Source: an uncultured Eubacteriales bacterium
GTDB taxonomy: Bacteria > Bacillota > Clostridia > Oscillospirales > CAG-272
Length of the DNA: 64,000 bases
Assembly: GCA_934526185.1 (NCBI GenBank)
Contig: CAKTAA010000001.1
Location: 1 to 64,000, forward strand
Direction of reading: 5' to 3'
The notes under the pieces were generated by a model. That model ran no database searches and was not told where the DNA came from. It worked only from the letters and a program-made list of their open reading frames with translations. Both the position numbers and the translations under genes were made by a program. Shown here piece by piece: positions 36,324 through 45,912 of the stretch (position 1 is the first letter of the stretch; every line of letters starts with the position of its first letter).

Positions 36324-36454
36324 ATACGCCGGAACGGCAGGCTGCAGGCAGGAGCGGCGGTTGGAAACGGCTTACACTGTAATACCGATCGAATTTCATA
36401 AATAGTGATGGTGTAAAAGGTGCCGCGGCAATTTTCTATATATGGAGAGATGGT

Positions 36455-37546
36455 ATGTGGTTTGAGGAAAAACGGCGGGCTGCACGTGAGGTTCGGGCGG
36501 GCACGCTGTCAATCGGAGGAAAGGCACCGATATCCGTACAGTCTATGCTGAATACGGATTCGCACAATGCAGAAGCCTGCATTGCGCAGGCCAAGCGCCT
36601 TTGCGGCGCGGGCTGCGACATCGTGCGTCTGGCTGTGCCGGACAGGGAAGCGGCAGCCACAATCGCTTCCATGAAGGAGGCTGGTGTTGGGGTTCCCCTT
36701 GTGGCGGATATCCATTTCGATTACCGGATTGCGCTGGAGGCTGTGGCGTGCGGCGCGGATAAAATACGGATAAATCCCGGAAATATCGGCTCAGACGAGC
36801 GGGTGCGCGCAGTTGTCTTTGCCTGCCGGGCGCGCGGACTGCCGATTCGTATCGGCGTCAATGCCGGCTCTCTGCAAAAGGACATACTGGCAAAATACGG
36901 CGCCCCTACGCCTGAGGCCCTGGCAGAAAGCGCCATGGCGCATGTCCGCCTGCTGGAGCGTTTTGATTTTACCGATATTGTGGTTTCCGTAAAGGCGTCA
37001 CAGGTGTGCGATATGATCCTGGCCAACAGACTGCTCTCTGAGATGTGTCCGTATCCTCTGCATCTGGGCGTGACGGAGGCCGGCACGATCCGCGCAGGAA
37101 CGCTGAAAAGCGCAGTTGGCATCGGTTCGCTGCTGTGCGACGGCATCGGCGATACGATACGGGTTTCGCTCACAGCGGATCCGGAGGAGGAGGTACGTGC
37201 TGCGCACGGACTGCTGCAGGCATTGGGGATCGGGCGTGCGGGTAGCATCGATCTGGTGTCCTGTCCCACCTGCGGGCGCACGAAAATCCCGCTGATTTCC
37301 ATGGCGGAGGAGCTGGAAAGGCGTCTGGCGGCAGAAGTTCATGACGGCAGAAAGCTCCGTGTAGCACTGATGGGTTGCGCTGTCAACGGCCCGGGCGAGG
37401 CGAGAGAAGCGGATATCGGAGCGGCGGGCGGCGACGGTGAGGCGGTGCTGTTTAAAAAAGGCGTGGTAGTCCGCAAGATAGCGGCCGCGCAGCTTGTGGA
37501 CGAGCTGATCCGGGAAATCAATAAAATGAGGGACGCGGAGAACTGA
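36455..37546 (+). CDS. ispG: 4-hydroxy-3-methylbut-2-en-1-yl diphosphate synthase
   Basis: A [4Fe-4S] enzyme converting MEcPP to HMBPP in the MEP pathway. The 363 residues open with a TIM barrel (VQSMLNTDSHNAEA, VADIHFDYRIAL, INPGNIGS), followed by a C-terminal reductase-like domain with the cluster cysteines in SCPTCGRTKIPL and MGCAVNGPGEA. GGAGAG precedes ATG 36455. It follows rseP by 131 bases and precedes polC. Confidence 0.97.
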   Translation: MWFEEKRRAAREVRAGTLSIGGKAPISVQSMLNTDSHNAEACIAQAKRLCGAGCDIVRLAVPDREAAATIASMKEAGVGVPLVADIHFDYRIALEAVACGADKIRINPGNIGSDERVRAVVFACRARGLPIRIGVNAGSLQKDILAKYGAPTPEALAESAMAHVRLLERFDFTDIVVSVKASQVCDMILANRLLSEMCPYPLHLGVTEAGTIRAGTLKSAVGIGSLLCDGIGDTIRVSLTADPEEEVRAAHGLLQALGIGRAGSIDLVSCPTCGRTKIPLISMAEELERRLAAEVHDGRKLRVALMGCAVNGPGEAREADIGAAGGDGEAVLFKKGVVVRKIAAAQLVDELIREINKMRDAEN

Positions 37547-37613
37547 CCGCTTCTAATCCTTTGCCTGTTTGAAGCGGCAGGGCGAATTTTACCGGAGGGG
37601 GAGACGAAAATAC

Positions 37614-40600
37614 ATGGGGGACAAGCCCGAGCGCACACTGCTTGATGTTTTTAAAAGATACAGACCGTCCGGCGATTTTGATGCGATCCTGCGCTCTGCG
37701 TCGGCGTGCCGCGTATATACGGATCGGGAGAAAAAAATAGTAAAAGCCAGCGCCTCCTTTCCCGGGTTGATTCCGAAAAAGACGCTGTATGCCATTGAGG
37801 AGGAGATACGGGAAGCGTATGACGTTCGGGAGGTAAGAATCATCCCGCACTATGACGCTTCCCTGTTTGCGCTGTCCTATATGACGGAGGTCCTGGAGGA
37901 GGTCAAGCGAGTCGGCGCTGTTTCGCGGGGCTTTTTTAACGAATATTCTACACGGTCGGAGAACGGAAGGATATTTATTGATGTCTCACTGACAAACGGT
38001 GGAATCGATCTGCTGTATGACGCCCAGACGCCTCGGCTGATTTCGGAGATCATCCGAGAGGAATTCGGAATGAGCTTCGGTGTGGAAATCAGCAGGAGCG
38101 CAGGGTATGATTTTGACTACGATGCGTTCGACCGGCAGAATCTGGAGGCGCTTCTTGCAATGGAACACGACACCGCCGCGCGTTTGACGTCCGCACAGGA
38201 GCAAAAGGAGGCGCAGGCGGAGGAGGAGACGAGGCCCGCTCTGCGCCCGGTCAACTCCCTGACGGCCGGCGGTATGTCAGAGGCCGTATGGAACGGCAGT
38301 ATCTGCCGGATGGGAAACATGACTTTTGATACCTCGGCGCCGGAGCTGATTATGGGCGAGGTATTTTCGCCGGAGGATGCCGCTCCGCTGAAGAACCTTA
38401 CAGAGGCGAGGCGAAATGCCGTTGTAATGGGGCAGGTTACGAATCTGGAAACACGGCGGACAAAGAAGGGCGACAAGACCATTCTTACCGTTTATATCAG
38501 TGACGAAGAGAGCTCGCTTGCCATGAAAGCGGTCATGGAAAACGAAGCTGCGGAACCGTTTGTCAGCGCAGTTCAGAAGACGCGCAGAAAGAACAAGCGC
38601 GGTACGATTACGGTGCTTGAATATGATGCGGTGCTGGCAGTGAGGGGACACTTGAAAACGGACAGCTTTGACGGAGAACTGGTCATGGCACCCCGCGACG
38701 TCATGATGATAAAGAAAATAAACCGCATGGATTATGCAAAGCAGAAGCGTGTGGAGCTGCACTGTCACACGAACATGTCCGCAATGGACGCGACCATTCC
38801 GCCGGACGTGCTGATAAAGACCGCAAAGGAATGGGGCCATCCGGCTGTGGCTGTCACCGACCATGGAAACGTTCAGGCGTTTCCTGAGGCCATGCTGGCC
38901 GCTGAGAAAGCCGGTATGAAGGTTATCTACGGCATGGAGGCATATTTTGTCGACGATACGGCGCGCGCTGTGTACGGAGACAGCAGCTCCGATTTCGACG
39001 ACGAGTTCGTGGTATTCGACATCGAAACGACGGGACTTTCGCCGCTACGCGATAAAATTACGGAGATTGGGGCTGTGCGGATCCGCGGAGGAGAGATACT
39101 GCAGCGCTATCAGACCTTTGTCGATCCCGGTGAGCCGATTTCAGAAGAGATCACGGCCCTGACGGGGATCACGGACGAAATGGTCACCGGCGCGCCGGCG
39201 CAGGAGAGTGCGGTAAAGGAGTTTCTGACCTTTGCGGGTGATCGCATGCTGATTGCGCATAACGCCGGCTTTGACATCAGCTTTATCCGGAAAGCGGCGG
39301 CAGACGCGGGGCTGCCTTTTGCCAACGCCTATCTTGATACGGTCGCCATGTCGCGGTACGCCAACCCCGATCTCAAGCGCCACAAGCTTGATGTTCTGGC
39401 CGAGCACTACGGTCTCGGCGATTTTCATCATCACCGGGCCTCGGATGATGCGGAAATGCTGGCTCAGATTTTTTTCCGTATGGCCGACCAGCTCAAGCGC
39501 GAGGGCGTTGACGGCATTGCGCGCATGAACAGTGCTATGAGCGAAAAAGCGGATCCGCTCAAGCTCAAAACATACCACCAGATTATTCTGGTAAAGGACG
39601 CGGTCGGGCTGAAAAATCTGTATAAGCTGATTTCCTCCTCCTACCTGACCTATTACCGCCGGCAACCCCGGATTCCAAAGACGTTGCTGGAGCAGCACAG
39701 GGAGGGATTGATCATCGGCTCGGCATGCGAGCAGGGAGAGCTGTTCCGCGCGATGCTGGAAAACCGTCCGTGGAACGATCTGAAAGAGATAGCGTCCTTT
39801 TACGATTATTTGGAGATTCAGCCGCTCTCAAACAACCGGTTTCTGATAAATGAGGGAACGGTTTCCGGCGACGAGGATTTGAAAGAACTGAACCGGAATA
39901 TCGTGCGCCTGGGTGAGGAGCTGGACAAGCCGGTCGTCGCCACCTGCGACGCGCACTTTCTGGAAAAGCACGATGAGATTTTTAGAAAGATACTCCTCAG
40001 CGGCATGAAATTCACCGATGCCGATCGGGATATCGGGCTGTATTTTCGGACAACGGAGGAAATGCTCCGGGAATTCGAGTATCTGGGTGAGGAAAAAGCA
40101 TTTGAGGTAGTTGTGGCAAATACCAATCGCATCGCGGAAATGGTATCCGTGATACGGCCGATACCGGAGGGGACGTATACGCCGAAGATGGAGGGGGCTG
40201 AGGAGGAACTGCAGCGGCTTTGCTATGATCGGGCAAGCCTGCTGTATGAGTATGAGGGAAAAATTCCGCCTCTTGTTACCGAACGGCTTGGAAAGGAACT
40301 GGAATCCATCATCAAGCATGGATTTGCCGTCCTGTACATGATAGCGCAGAAGCTGGTGGCGTACAGCGAAAGCCTTGGTTATATGGTAGGATCGCGCGGC
40401 TCCGTCGGTTCGTCCTTTGTTGCAACAATGTCGGGTATTTCCGAGGTCAATCCGCTGCCGCCGCATTACCGTTGCCCATCGTGCCGGTATACCGACTTTA
40501 TTACGGACGGAAGCATTGGTTCCGGTTTCGATCTGCCGGAAAAAAGCTGTCCGAAATGCGGGACGACGCTCGTCCGCGACGGCCACGACATTCCGTTTGA

Positions 40601-42056
40601 AACCTTTCTCGGCTTTTACGGCGACAAGTCGCCGGATATCGATCTGAATTTTTCCGGGGATGTGCAGGGGCGCATCCATAAATATACGGAGGAGCTTTTC
40701 GGAAGCGAAAACGTGTTCCGCGCCGGAACCATCGGCACGCTGGCATCGAAGACGGCATACGGCTTTATTGCAAAGTATATGGAGGAGCACGGCGTCGCGC
40801 TCAACCGCGCGGAGATTCATCGGCTGATAAATCACTGCGTTGGCGTCAAGCGCACAACCGGTCAGCATCCGGGCGGCATCATCGTCGTGCCCCGCGAATA
40901 CGAAATTTATGATTTCACGCCGGTGCAGCATCCGGCAGACGACGCGAGCTCCAATATCATAACCACGCACTTCCAGTTTTCGTATCTGCACGATACGATC
41001 CTGAAGCTGGACGAGCTGGGACACGATATGCCGACCAAACTGAAAATTCTGGAGCGCTATACCGGCGTGCCGACAAAGGATGTGCCGATGAGCGATCCCG
41101 CGGTATATGAGCTGTTTTTGTCCACAAAATCCCTCGGCATCCGGCCGCAGGACATCATGGACTGCAAGGTCGGCACCTATGGCCTGCCGGAATTCGGCAC
41201 GCGGTTCGTTCAGCAGATGCTCGAGGATACCAAGCCGAAAAACTTTTCGGATCTGCTTCAGGTATCGGGACTGTCTCACGGTACGGACGTGTGGCTGGGC
41301 AACGCGCAGGATTTGATCCGCGGCGGTATTTGCGACATTTCCCAGGTGGTCGGAACACGGGACAGTATCATGCTGTATCTGATATACCACGGTGTTGAAA
41401 AGAGTATGGCCTTCAAAATCATGGAGGATGTGCGGAAGGGAAAGGGATTAAAGCCCGAATACGAGGAGGCGATGCGCGCGCAGGATATTCCGGATTGGTA
41501 TATCGGCTCCTGTAAAAAGATCAAATATATGTTTCCCAAGGCGCATGCGGCGGCTTACGTCATGCAGGCCATCCAGTTCGCGTGGTACAAGGTTCACAGG
41601 CCAATGGAGTTCTATGCCGCGTACTTCACGGCGGCGCCGGGCGGCTTTGACGCGGAAATTGTGATGAAGGGCAAAGGCTATGTCGAGCGTGTGATCCGCG
41701 AGCTTAGGGAAAAGGGAAAGGAAGCCACGCAAAAGGAAAATGAGTCGCTGGACGCGCTGCTCCTTGTGGATGAATGTCTGGCCAGAGGGATCCGGTTTCT
41801 GCCGGTGAATCTCTACAAATCGGACGCCAGTGCGTTTCTTCCGGAGGAGGGGAGAATCCGCGTACCTTTCAACTCTCTGCCGGGCCTCGGCGATACCGCT
41901 GCGGAAAAGATCGCGCGGGTACGTGAGGACGGAGAAATCTTCTGCAGGCAGGAGCTGCAGGAGCGCGCACAGCTCTCCAAATCGGTAATGGAGATTCTGG
42001 AAAACAACGGCGTGCTGGACGGCATGCCGGAAACCAATCAGCTATCGCTTTTTTAA
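37614..42056 (+). CDS. polC: DNA polymerase III subunit alpha, PolC-type
   Basis: Replicative polymerase of low-GC Gram-positives with built-in proofreading. Domains of the 1480-residue protein, in order: N-terminal domain (about 1-200), OB fold (about 260-345), PHP domain beginning ELHCHTNMSAMDA (His near 382), the inserted DnaQ-type exonuclease starting FVVFDIETTGLSP (about 465-640), and the polymerase with the zinc module CPSC/CPKC (about 954-985) and the catalytic PDIDLNFSG motif (about 1008). The C-terminus ends in NQLSLF, like a beta-clamp-binding peptide. ATG 37614 has GGAGGGGGA upstream; the frame is open earlier but lacks a site. Confidence 0.97.
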   Translation: MGDKPERTLLDVFKRYRPSGDFDAILRSASACRVYTDREKKIVKASASFPGLIPKKTLYAIEEEIREAYDVREVRIIPHYDASLFALSYMTEVLEEVKRVGAVSRGFFNEYSTRSENGRIFIDVSLTNGGIDLLYDAQTPRLISEIIREEFGMSFGVEISRSAGYDFDYDAFDRQNLEALLAMEHDTAARLTSAQEQKEAQAEEETRPALRPVNSLTAGGMSEAVWNGSICRMGNMTFDTSAPELIMGEVFSPEDAAPLKNLTEARRNAVVMGQVTNLETRRTKKGDKTILTVYISDEESSLAMKAVMENEAAEPFVSAVQKTRRKNKRGTITVLEYDAVLAVRGHLKTDSFDGELVMAPRDVMMIKKINRMDYAKQKRVELHCHTNMSAMDATIPPDVLIKTAKEWGHPAVAVTDHGNVQAFPEAMLAAEKAGMKVIYGMEAYFVDDTARAVYGDSSSDFDDEFVVFDIETTGLSPLRDKITEIGAVRIRGGEILQRYQTFVDPGEPISEEITALTGITDEMVTGAPAQESAVKEFLTFAGDRMLIAHNAGFDISFIRKAAADAGLPFANAYLDTVAMSRYANPDLKRHKLDVLAEHYGLGDFHHHRASDDAEMLAQIFFRMADQLKREGVDGIARMNSAMSEKADPLKLKTYHQIILVKDAVGLKNLYKLISSSYLTYYRRQPRIPKTLLEQHREGLIIGSACEQGELFRAMLENRPWNDLKEIASFYDYLEIQPLSNNRFLINEGTVSGDEDLKELNRNIVRLGEELDKPVVATCDAHFLEKHDEIFRKILLSGMKFTDADRDIGLYFRTTEEMLREFEYLGEEKAFEVVVANTNRIAEMVSVIRPIPEGTYTPKMEGAEEELQRLCYDRASLLYEYEGKIPPLVTERLGKELESIIKHGFAVLYMIAQKLVAYSESLGYMVGSRGSVGSSFVATMSGISEVNPLPPHYRCPSCRYTDFITDGSIGSGFDLPEKSCPKCGTTLVRDGHDIPFETFLGFYGDKSPDIDLNFSGDVQGRIHKYTEELFGSENVFRAGTIGTLASKTAYGFIAKYMEEHGVALNRAEIHRLINHCVGVKRTTGQHPGGIIVVPREYEIYDFTPVQHPADDASSNIITTHFQFSYLHDTILKLDELGHDMPTKLKILERYTGVPTKDVPMSDPAVYELFLSTKSLGIRPQDIMDCKVGTYGLPEFGTRFVQQMLEDTKPKNFSDLLQVSGLSHGTDVWLGNAQDLIRGGICDISQVVGTRDSIMLYLIYHGVEKSMAFKIMEDVRKGKGLKPEYEEAMRAQDIPDWYIGSCKKIKYMFPKAHAAAYVMQAIQFAWYKVHRPMEFYAAYFTAAPGGFDAEIVMKGKGYVERVIRELREKGKEATQKENESLDALLLVDECLARGIRFLPVNLYKSDASAFLPEEGRIRVPFNSLPGLGDTAAEKIARVREDGEIFCRQELQERAQLSKSVMEILENNGVLDGMPETNQLSLF

Positions 42057-42502
42057 ATGCCAGCGGTATTTTTTGAGGTTTTTCGCCTGATAATAAAGGC
42101 ACTGTGTAACGCGCAATTCACCCGGAGGTCTGCTAAACAGAACTTGAGGAGGCATTGGTAAATTCTGGATTTTCTATCCATCCCGGGGTTTATAAACAGA
42201 TGTTTAAAGCTGTTGTCATTTACATACAGCATCAAACACTTACCGGCCCTGATATTGTAACATCAGTCAAACAAGCAAAAATTCAATTCGTATGACGACA
42301 AGGGTTTTACCTGCGATAAAAGCCGCTCAACCGTTAGTTGAGTGAAAAATCTCTGTATAGTTGAGCAAATTTGAGAGAAATCAAACTTTGAGCGATTCCG
42401 TTTTCTGTATAAAGACAGTATAATGTACAGGTACGTACGGTTTCGCGTAATCATATGAATGGAACACGAGTTATGAAATTACTGACTGAAAGGGGTATCA
42501 TT
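42057..42502. other. AT-rich control region upstream of the XRE regulator
   Basis: It holds a TATAAT at 42419-42424 without a good -35. Just upstream is a cluster of TTGAG words in both orientations (GCTCAACCGTTAGTTGAG at about 42325-42342, then GTTGAGCA, TTTGAGAG, TTTGAGCG to about 42395). These may be operator sites for the regulator itself. No gene is visible. Confidence 0.45.
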
Positions 42503-42997
42503 ATGGAAACCTTGGGAAAAAGAATTGCAAGGCTTCGCCGCGAAATGGGGCTTAAGCAGGAGCGATTAGCTGAGCTGCTCAGTGTAAGTCCTCAGGCGGT
42601 GAGCAAATGGGAGAATGATCAGACCTGTCCGGATATCAGTCTCCTGCCGAAGCTGGGAAAAGTGCTCGGCGTGAGCGTGGACGAGCTGCTCTCCGGTCAA
42701 TCAGAGCAGACGGAGTTGGCCGTTAAGCTCGTACCTGAGAAAGAACGCAAGGATCTGAAAGATATGATGCTGCGTATTCTTGTCGATTCCTCCGAGGGAG
42801 ACAAAGTACGGTTGAACTTTCCTATGGCGCTTGTATAGGCGGCTCTGGATACGGGAATGGAAATACCTCAGGCATTAGCATTTCTGCACAGTGTCGACCT
42901 GAATCAGGTTATAGAGATGGTTCGTCAGGGGGCGAACGGAAATTTGCTGGAGGTTGAGTCCGCTGAGGGAGATATTGTCCGAATTTTTGTGGAGTAG
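42503..42997 (+). pseudogene. XRE regulator split by an in-frame amber codon
   Basis: An N-terminal XRE helix-turn-helix (METLGKRIARLRREMGLKQERLAELLSVSPQAVSKWENDQ) follows GAAAGGGG. The frame stops at TAG 42836-42838 after 111 residues, right after LNFPMALV. It then continues open for 52 codons (AALDTGMEIPQALAF...VRIFVE) to the stop at 42997. The downstream part matches, from memory, the C-terminal domain usual in this regulator type, where a Lys codon (AAG) commonly stands at the stop position. One base change explains it. The N-terminal piece could still bind DNA. Confidence 0.7.
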
Positions 42998-43000
42998 GCT

Positions 43001-43246
43001 ATGAAAATTATTATGAGAGACGGTGAAGGCGCCAATATCAAATTGGTGATTCCCACTGCTGTCCTTATCAACCGTTTTACCGCATTATTAGCGCCCAGAC
43101 TTCTGAAAACACATGGCATATCCATTACGGGAAAGCAGGCTGTTGTCCTTGTGAAAGCGCTGAGAGAGTCTAAGCGTCGTCACCGCGGCTGGAAGCTGGT
43201 TGAGATACACGGGGATGACGGTAAAGCTTTTGAAATCACCATTTGA
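43001..43246 (+). CDS. Small partner protein of the XRE regulator
   Basis: An 81-residue protein starting three bases after the regulator frame ends, with GGAG overlapping that end. It begins KIIMRDGEGANIKLVIPTAVL and ends GWKLVEIHGDDGKAFEITI. The ending resembles the regulator's own C-terminal text, suggesting related domains. Regulator/partner pairs of this kind recur in Clostridia; the role is unknown. It may still be translated by coupling only if the amber codon is read through, or from its own site. Confidence 0.7.
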   Translation: MKIIMRDGEGANIKLVIPTAVLINRFTALLAPRLLKTHGISITGKQAVVLVKALRESKRRHRGWKLVEIHGDDGKAFEITI

Positions 43247-43292
43247 TCGGACGCAAATTTTTAGTTAGTTGGCACAGGCGTTTTTGTCCTGC

Positions 43293-43335
43293 TATCTTTC
43301 CCGTCGGGAGTTTTATTCTCCCAACGGGAAAGATA
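43293..43335. terminator. Long hairpin after the XRE partner gene
   Basis: TATCTTTCCCGTCGGGAG (43293-43310) pairs with CTCCCAACGGGAAAGATA (43318-43335) with one mismatch, loop TTTTATT. No T-tract directly follows, so the mode of termination is uncertain. Confidence 0.55.
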
Positions 43336-43448
43336 ATCTGCCGTTTTCGGCTTTAGTGTCTGTCTTCCGTCGTTCATTGTAATTTCCGCGTTGTCCGTCT
43401 GCTTCTGCGGCAGCGATGAAAAAGCTTTAGGATACGTGAAAAAAGATA

Positions 43449-43477
43449 TTGACAGAATCATGTCTGTGTGATATAAT
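43449..43477 (+). promoter_or_regulatory. Consensus promoter of the histidine operon
   Basis: TTGACA (43449-43454), 17-bp spacer, TATAAT (43472-43477). The leader of about 215 bases contains a CCGGAGGAG...CCTCC-ACT-GCCGG pairing but no run of His codons and no T-box tail sequence, so the control mode is not evident. Confidence 0.87.
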
Positions 43478-43698
43478 CAATTTAATTTATCGATTTAATC
43501 AGATAAAGTAAGAAAGCGAACTGCGCTTTTTATTGCATTTCTCATACGGCGCGGACAGTACTGAATGAAAAATGCCTTTGACGGCGCAAGTGCAGGCCGA
43601 AAACGGATAGGTGCAAATACAGCGCGTATGCCGGAGGAGAAGTTCCCCATAGAGCCTCCACTGCCGGAGCGCCCGCTGTGTCTGAATGGAGGATATTG

Positions 43699-44922
43699 GT
43701 GACCATAATGAGACAAAACAAAAATTTACCGGATGGAACGAGAGATATTCTGTATGACGAGGCGCGCCTGTACAGCGACATTACGGAAATGCTCTCGGAG
43801 GAATACCGCGGAAGAGGATTCCGGCAGGTGATGACGCCGGCGATTGAGTATTATGATGTGTTTGCAGAGAGCGGCCGCTTTTTAGAGCCGGAGCATATGT
43901 ATAAGCTGACGGACAACAACGGGAGACTGCTTGTACTGCGGGCTGACAATACCATGCCTATCGCGCGCGTGGCTTCAACAAAGCTGAAAAACGAGGGGTT
44001 CCCGCAGAAGCTGTATTATCACCAGAGCGTTTACCGAATGAATGGCGACTATTCGGGAAAACGCAGCGAAATACTGCAGAGCGGCGTGGAAATGATAGGA
44101 GACAGCGGCATCAAAAGCGACATGATCTGCCTGACCACGGCAATCCATGCACTGCTGGCGCTGAAGCTCCCGTTCCAGATAGAAATCGGGCATGTCGGAT
44201 ATTATAATGCCCTGATTGCTGCGATGGATCTGGAGGAAAGTACAGCGGAAAAGGTCAGACAGTTTGTGGATTCCAAGAATACAGTTTCTCTGAACTTTCT
44301 GTCACAGCGGAGCGACCGGCTGGCAAAGGTTTGTGAAACCATTCAGAAAATCCCGCTGCTTTACGGGGGCTTGGAGGTGTTTCCAAAAGCAGTGGCGCTG
44401 GCGGAAGGAAATGCAGAGGCGCTTGAGGCGGCGGCTTACGTCAGGCGGCTGTATCAGACGCTGGTGGACGCTGGTTACGGCAAATATATCTGCGTTGATT
44501 TCGGTCTGGTTCATCAGATCGACTATTATACCGGTGTGGTGATACGGGGCTATGCGGCCGGCGCCGGCGAAGCGGTGCTTTCCGGCGGAAGGTACGATCG
44601 GCTGCTCTCAGGCTTTGACCGTCAGGCGGCGGCGACCGGCTTTGCCATCAACGTATGCATGGTGGCTGAGGCGCTGAAGAAAGCCGGCCGTATCCCGCGT
44701 GAAAAGAAGCCGGACTGCGTGGTGCATTTTGCGCCGGAGTATTTCCGTGAAGCAGAGGAATACCGCCGTTTGCAGGCGTCGGCGGGAAAGCTTGCTGAGC
44801 TGACGGCGTTTGATACCCCTGAGGAGTCGCTTGCGTATGCGGCGGCAAGGGGCATACCGGTTCTCGTCACCGTTGAAGGCGGAGATATCAGAGAAGAAGC
44901 GGTAAAACTGCCGGAGGACTGA
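43699..44922 (+). CDS. hisZ: ATP phosphoribosyltransferase regulatory subunit HisZ
   Basis: HisRS-like protein without tRNA-charging function that activates short HisG. About 407 residues, with motif 2-like YYHQSVYR and motif 3-like FAINVCMVAEAL, and LPDGTRDILYDEA at the N-terminus. Absence of a full anticodon-binding domain and presence next to hisG support HisZ over HisS. GTG 43699 is six bases from GGAGG; ATG 43708 is an alternative. First gene of the operon. Confidence 0.93.
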   Translation: MTIMRQNKNLPDGTRDILYDEARLYSDITEMLSEEYRGRGFRQVMTPAIEYYDVFAESGRFLEPEHMYKLTDNNGRLLVLRADNTMPIARVASTKLKNEGFPQKLYYHQSVYRMNGDYSGKRSEILQSGVEMIGDSGIKSDMICLTTAIHALLALKLPFQIEIGHVGYYNALIAAMDLEESTAEKVRQFVDSKNTVSLNFLSQRSDRLAKVCETIQKIPLLYGGLEVFPKAVALAEGNAEALEAAAYVRRLYQTLVDAGYGKYICVDFGLVHQIDYYTGVVIRGYAAGAGEAVLSGGRYDRLLSGFDRQAAATGFAINVCMVAEALKKAGRIPREKKPDCVVHFAPEYFREAEEYRRLQASAGKLAELTAFDTPEESLAYAAARGIPVLVTVEGGDIREEAVKLPED

Positions 44923-45097
44923 ACGGAACAAGACCGACGGTTCGGTAATTGTTCAAACGAAAAAGCGTTTTCTGCATTCGGCTGAAGAGAATTGGGCAGC
45001 CATATGGGAATGAAACAGCGAACGGCGTGACTGGCTGTCGGTCCGGGTGTCGCACAATCGAAAAAGCAGACGCGGAACGAACGGGGCGGAGGATAAT

Positions 45098-45727
45098 ATG
45101 ATCAGAATCGCATTGACAAAAGGACGGATTGAAAAACAGGCGGCAGAGCTTCTGGCACGCTGCGGATACGATATGAGTGAGCTTGAGGAAAAGGGCAGAA
45201 AACTGATTTTTCATGTTCGGGAAGAGGATATAGAGCTTGTGCTGGCAAAGGCAGCGGATGTGATAACCTATGTAGAACATGGCGTGTGCGATGTCGGGAT
45301 AGTCGGAGCGGACACAATTATGGAGCATGCAAAAACGGTTTGCGAGCTGCTGGATTTGAACTTCGGCCGCTGTAAATTTGCGCTGGCGGGCATCCGTGGT
45401 AAAAATTTTTATGACGGGTACAGCCATAAGGTGATAGCGTCGAAATATCCGCATGTCACCAAGACGTATTTTACGGAGAAGGGCATGGATGTTGAGGTGG
45501 TTAAAATTGAAGGCTCTGTTGAGCTGGCTCCGCTGCTCTCTCTTTCCGATGCAATCGTCGATATCGTAGAGACGGGAGCTACACTGCGCGAAAACGGGCT
45601 TGAGGTTTATGAGGAAATTGCCTACATTTCTACCCGCCTGATTGTAAATCCCGCCAGTTTGAAGCTGAAAAAGCAGGAAATTGATACGCTGATAAGCAGA
45701 ATTGCAGCAGTATTGCCGCGCAAATGA
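45098..45727 (+). CDS. hisG: ATP phosphoribosyltransferase, short form
   Basis: First committed step of histidine synthesis, joining ATP and PRPP. The 209 residues correspond to the short form that lacks the C-terminal regulatory ACT-like domain and depends on HisZ. IALTKGRIEKQA at the N-terminus, CDVGIVGADTIMEH in the middle, and the PRPP loop DIVETGATLRENGL are diagnostic. GGCGGAGG precedes ATG 45098. The gap after hisZ is 175 bases. Confidence 0.96.
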   Translation: MIRIALTKGRIEKQAAELLARCGYDMSELEEKGRKLIFHVREEDIELVLAKAADVITYVEHGVCDVGIVGADTIMEHAKTVCELLDLNFGRCKFALAGIRGKNFYDGYSHKVIASKYPHVTKTYFTEKGMDVEVVKIEGSVELAPLLSLSDAIVDIVETGATLRENGLEVYEEIAYISTRLIVNPASLKLKKQEIDTLISRIAAVLPRK

Positions 45728-45912
45728 GCGTACGCGATGTAAGATAAAAAGACAGCGGGAACCGGAAAGCTGTAAATTTATCAGGCCGCCTTTGCTGCGG
45801 CAGCTTGATACGAACAAGGACGAGTCCGGACGTTAGAAATACCGTCAGAGAGAAAAACGGCGGCGGTGAGGTACTCTGGGTAAAAAACGCTGATTTTGGG
45901 GAGGAATATCGG

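Noticed and set aside
39828..41390. A 520-codon ORF on the minus strand opposite polC
   Set aside because: It is an antisense shadow of a long GC-biased gene; no ribosome site, no recognisable motif, and polC on the other strand is certain.
42836..42838. TAG read as pyrrolysine
   Set aside because: No pyl genes are visible, other genes in the window do use TAG-free endings at normal frequency, and a simple Lys-to-stop change explains the codon.
43478..43698. T-box or His leader-peptide attenuator before hisZ
   Set aside because: No conserved T-box tail sequence and no run of His codons is present; only a generic hairpin is seen.
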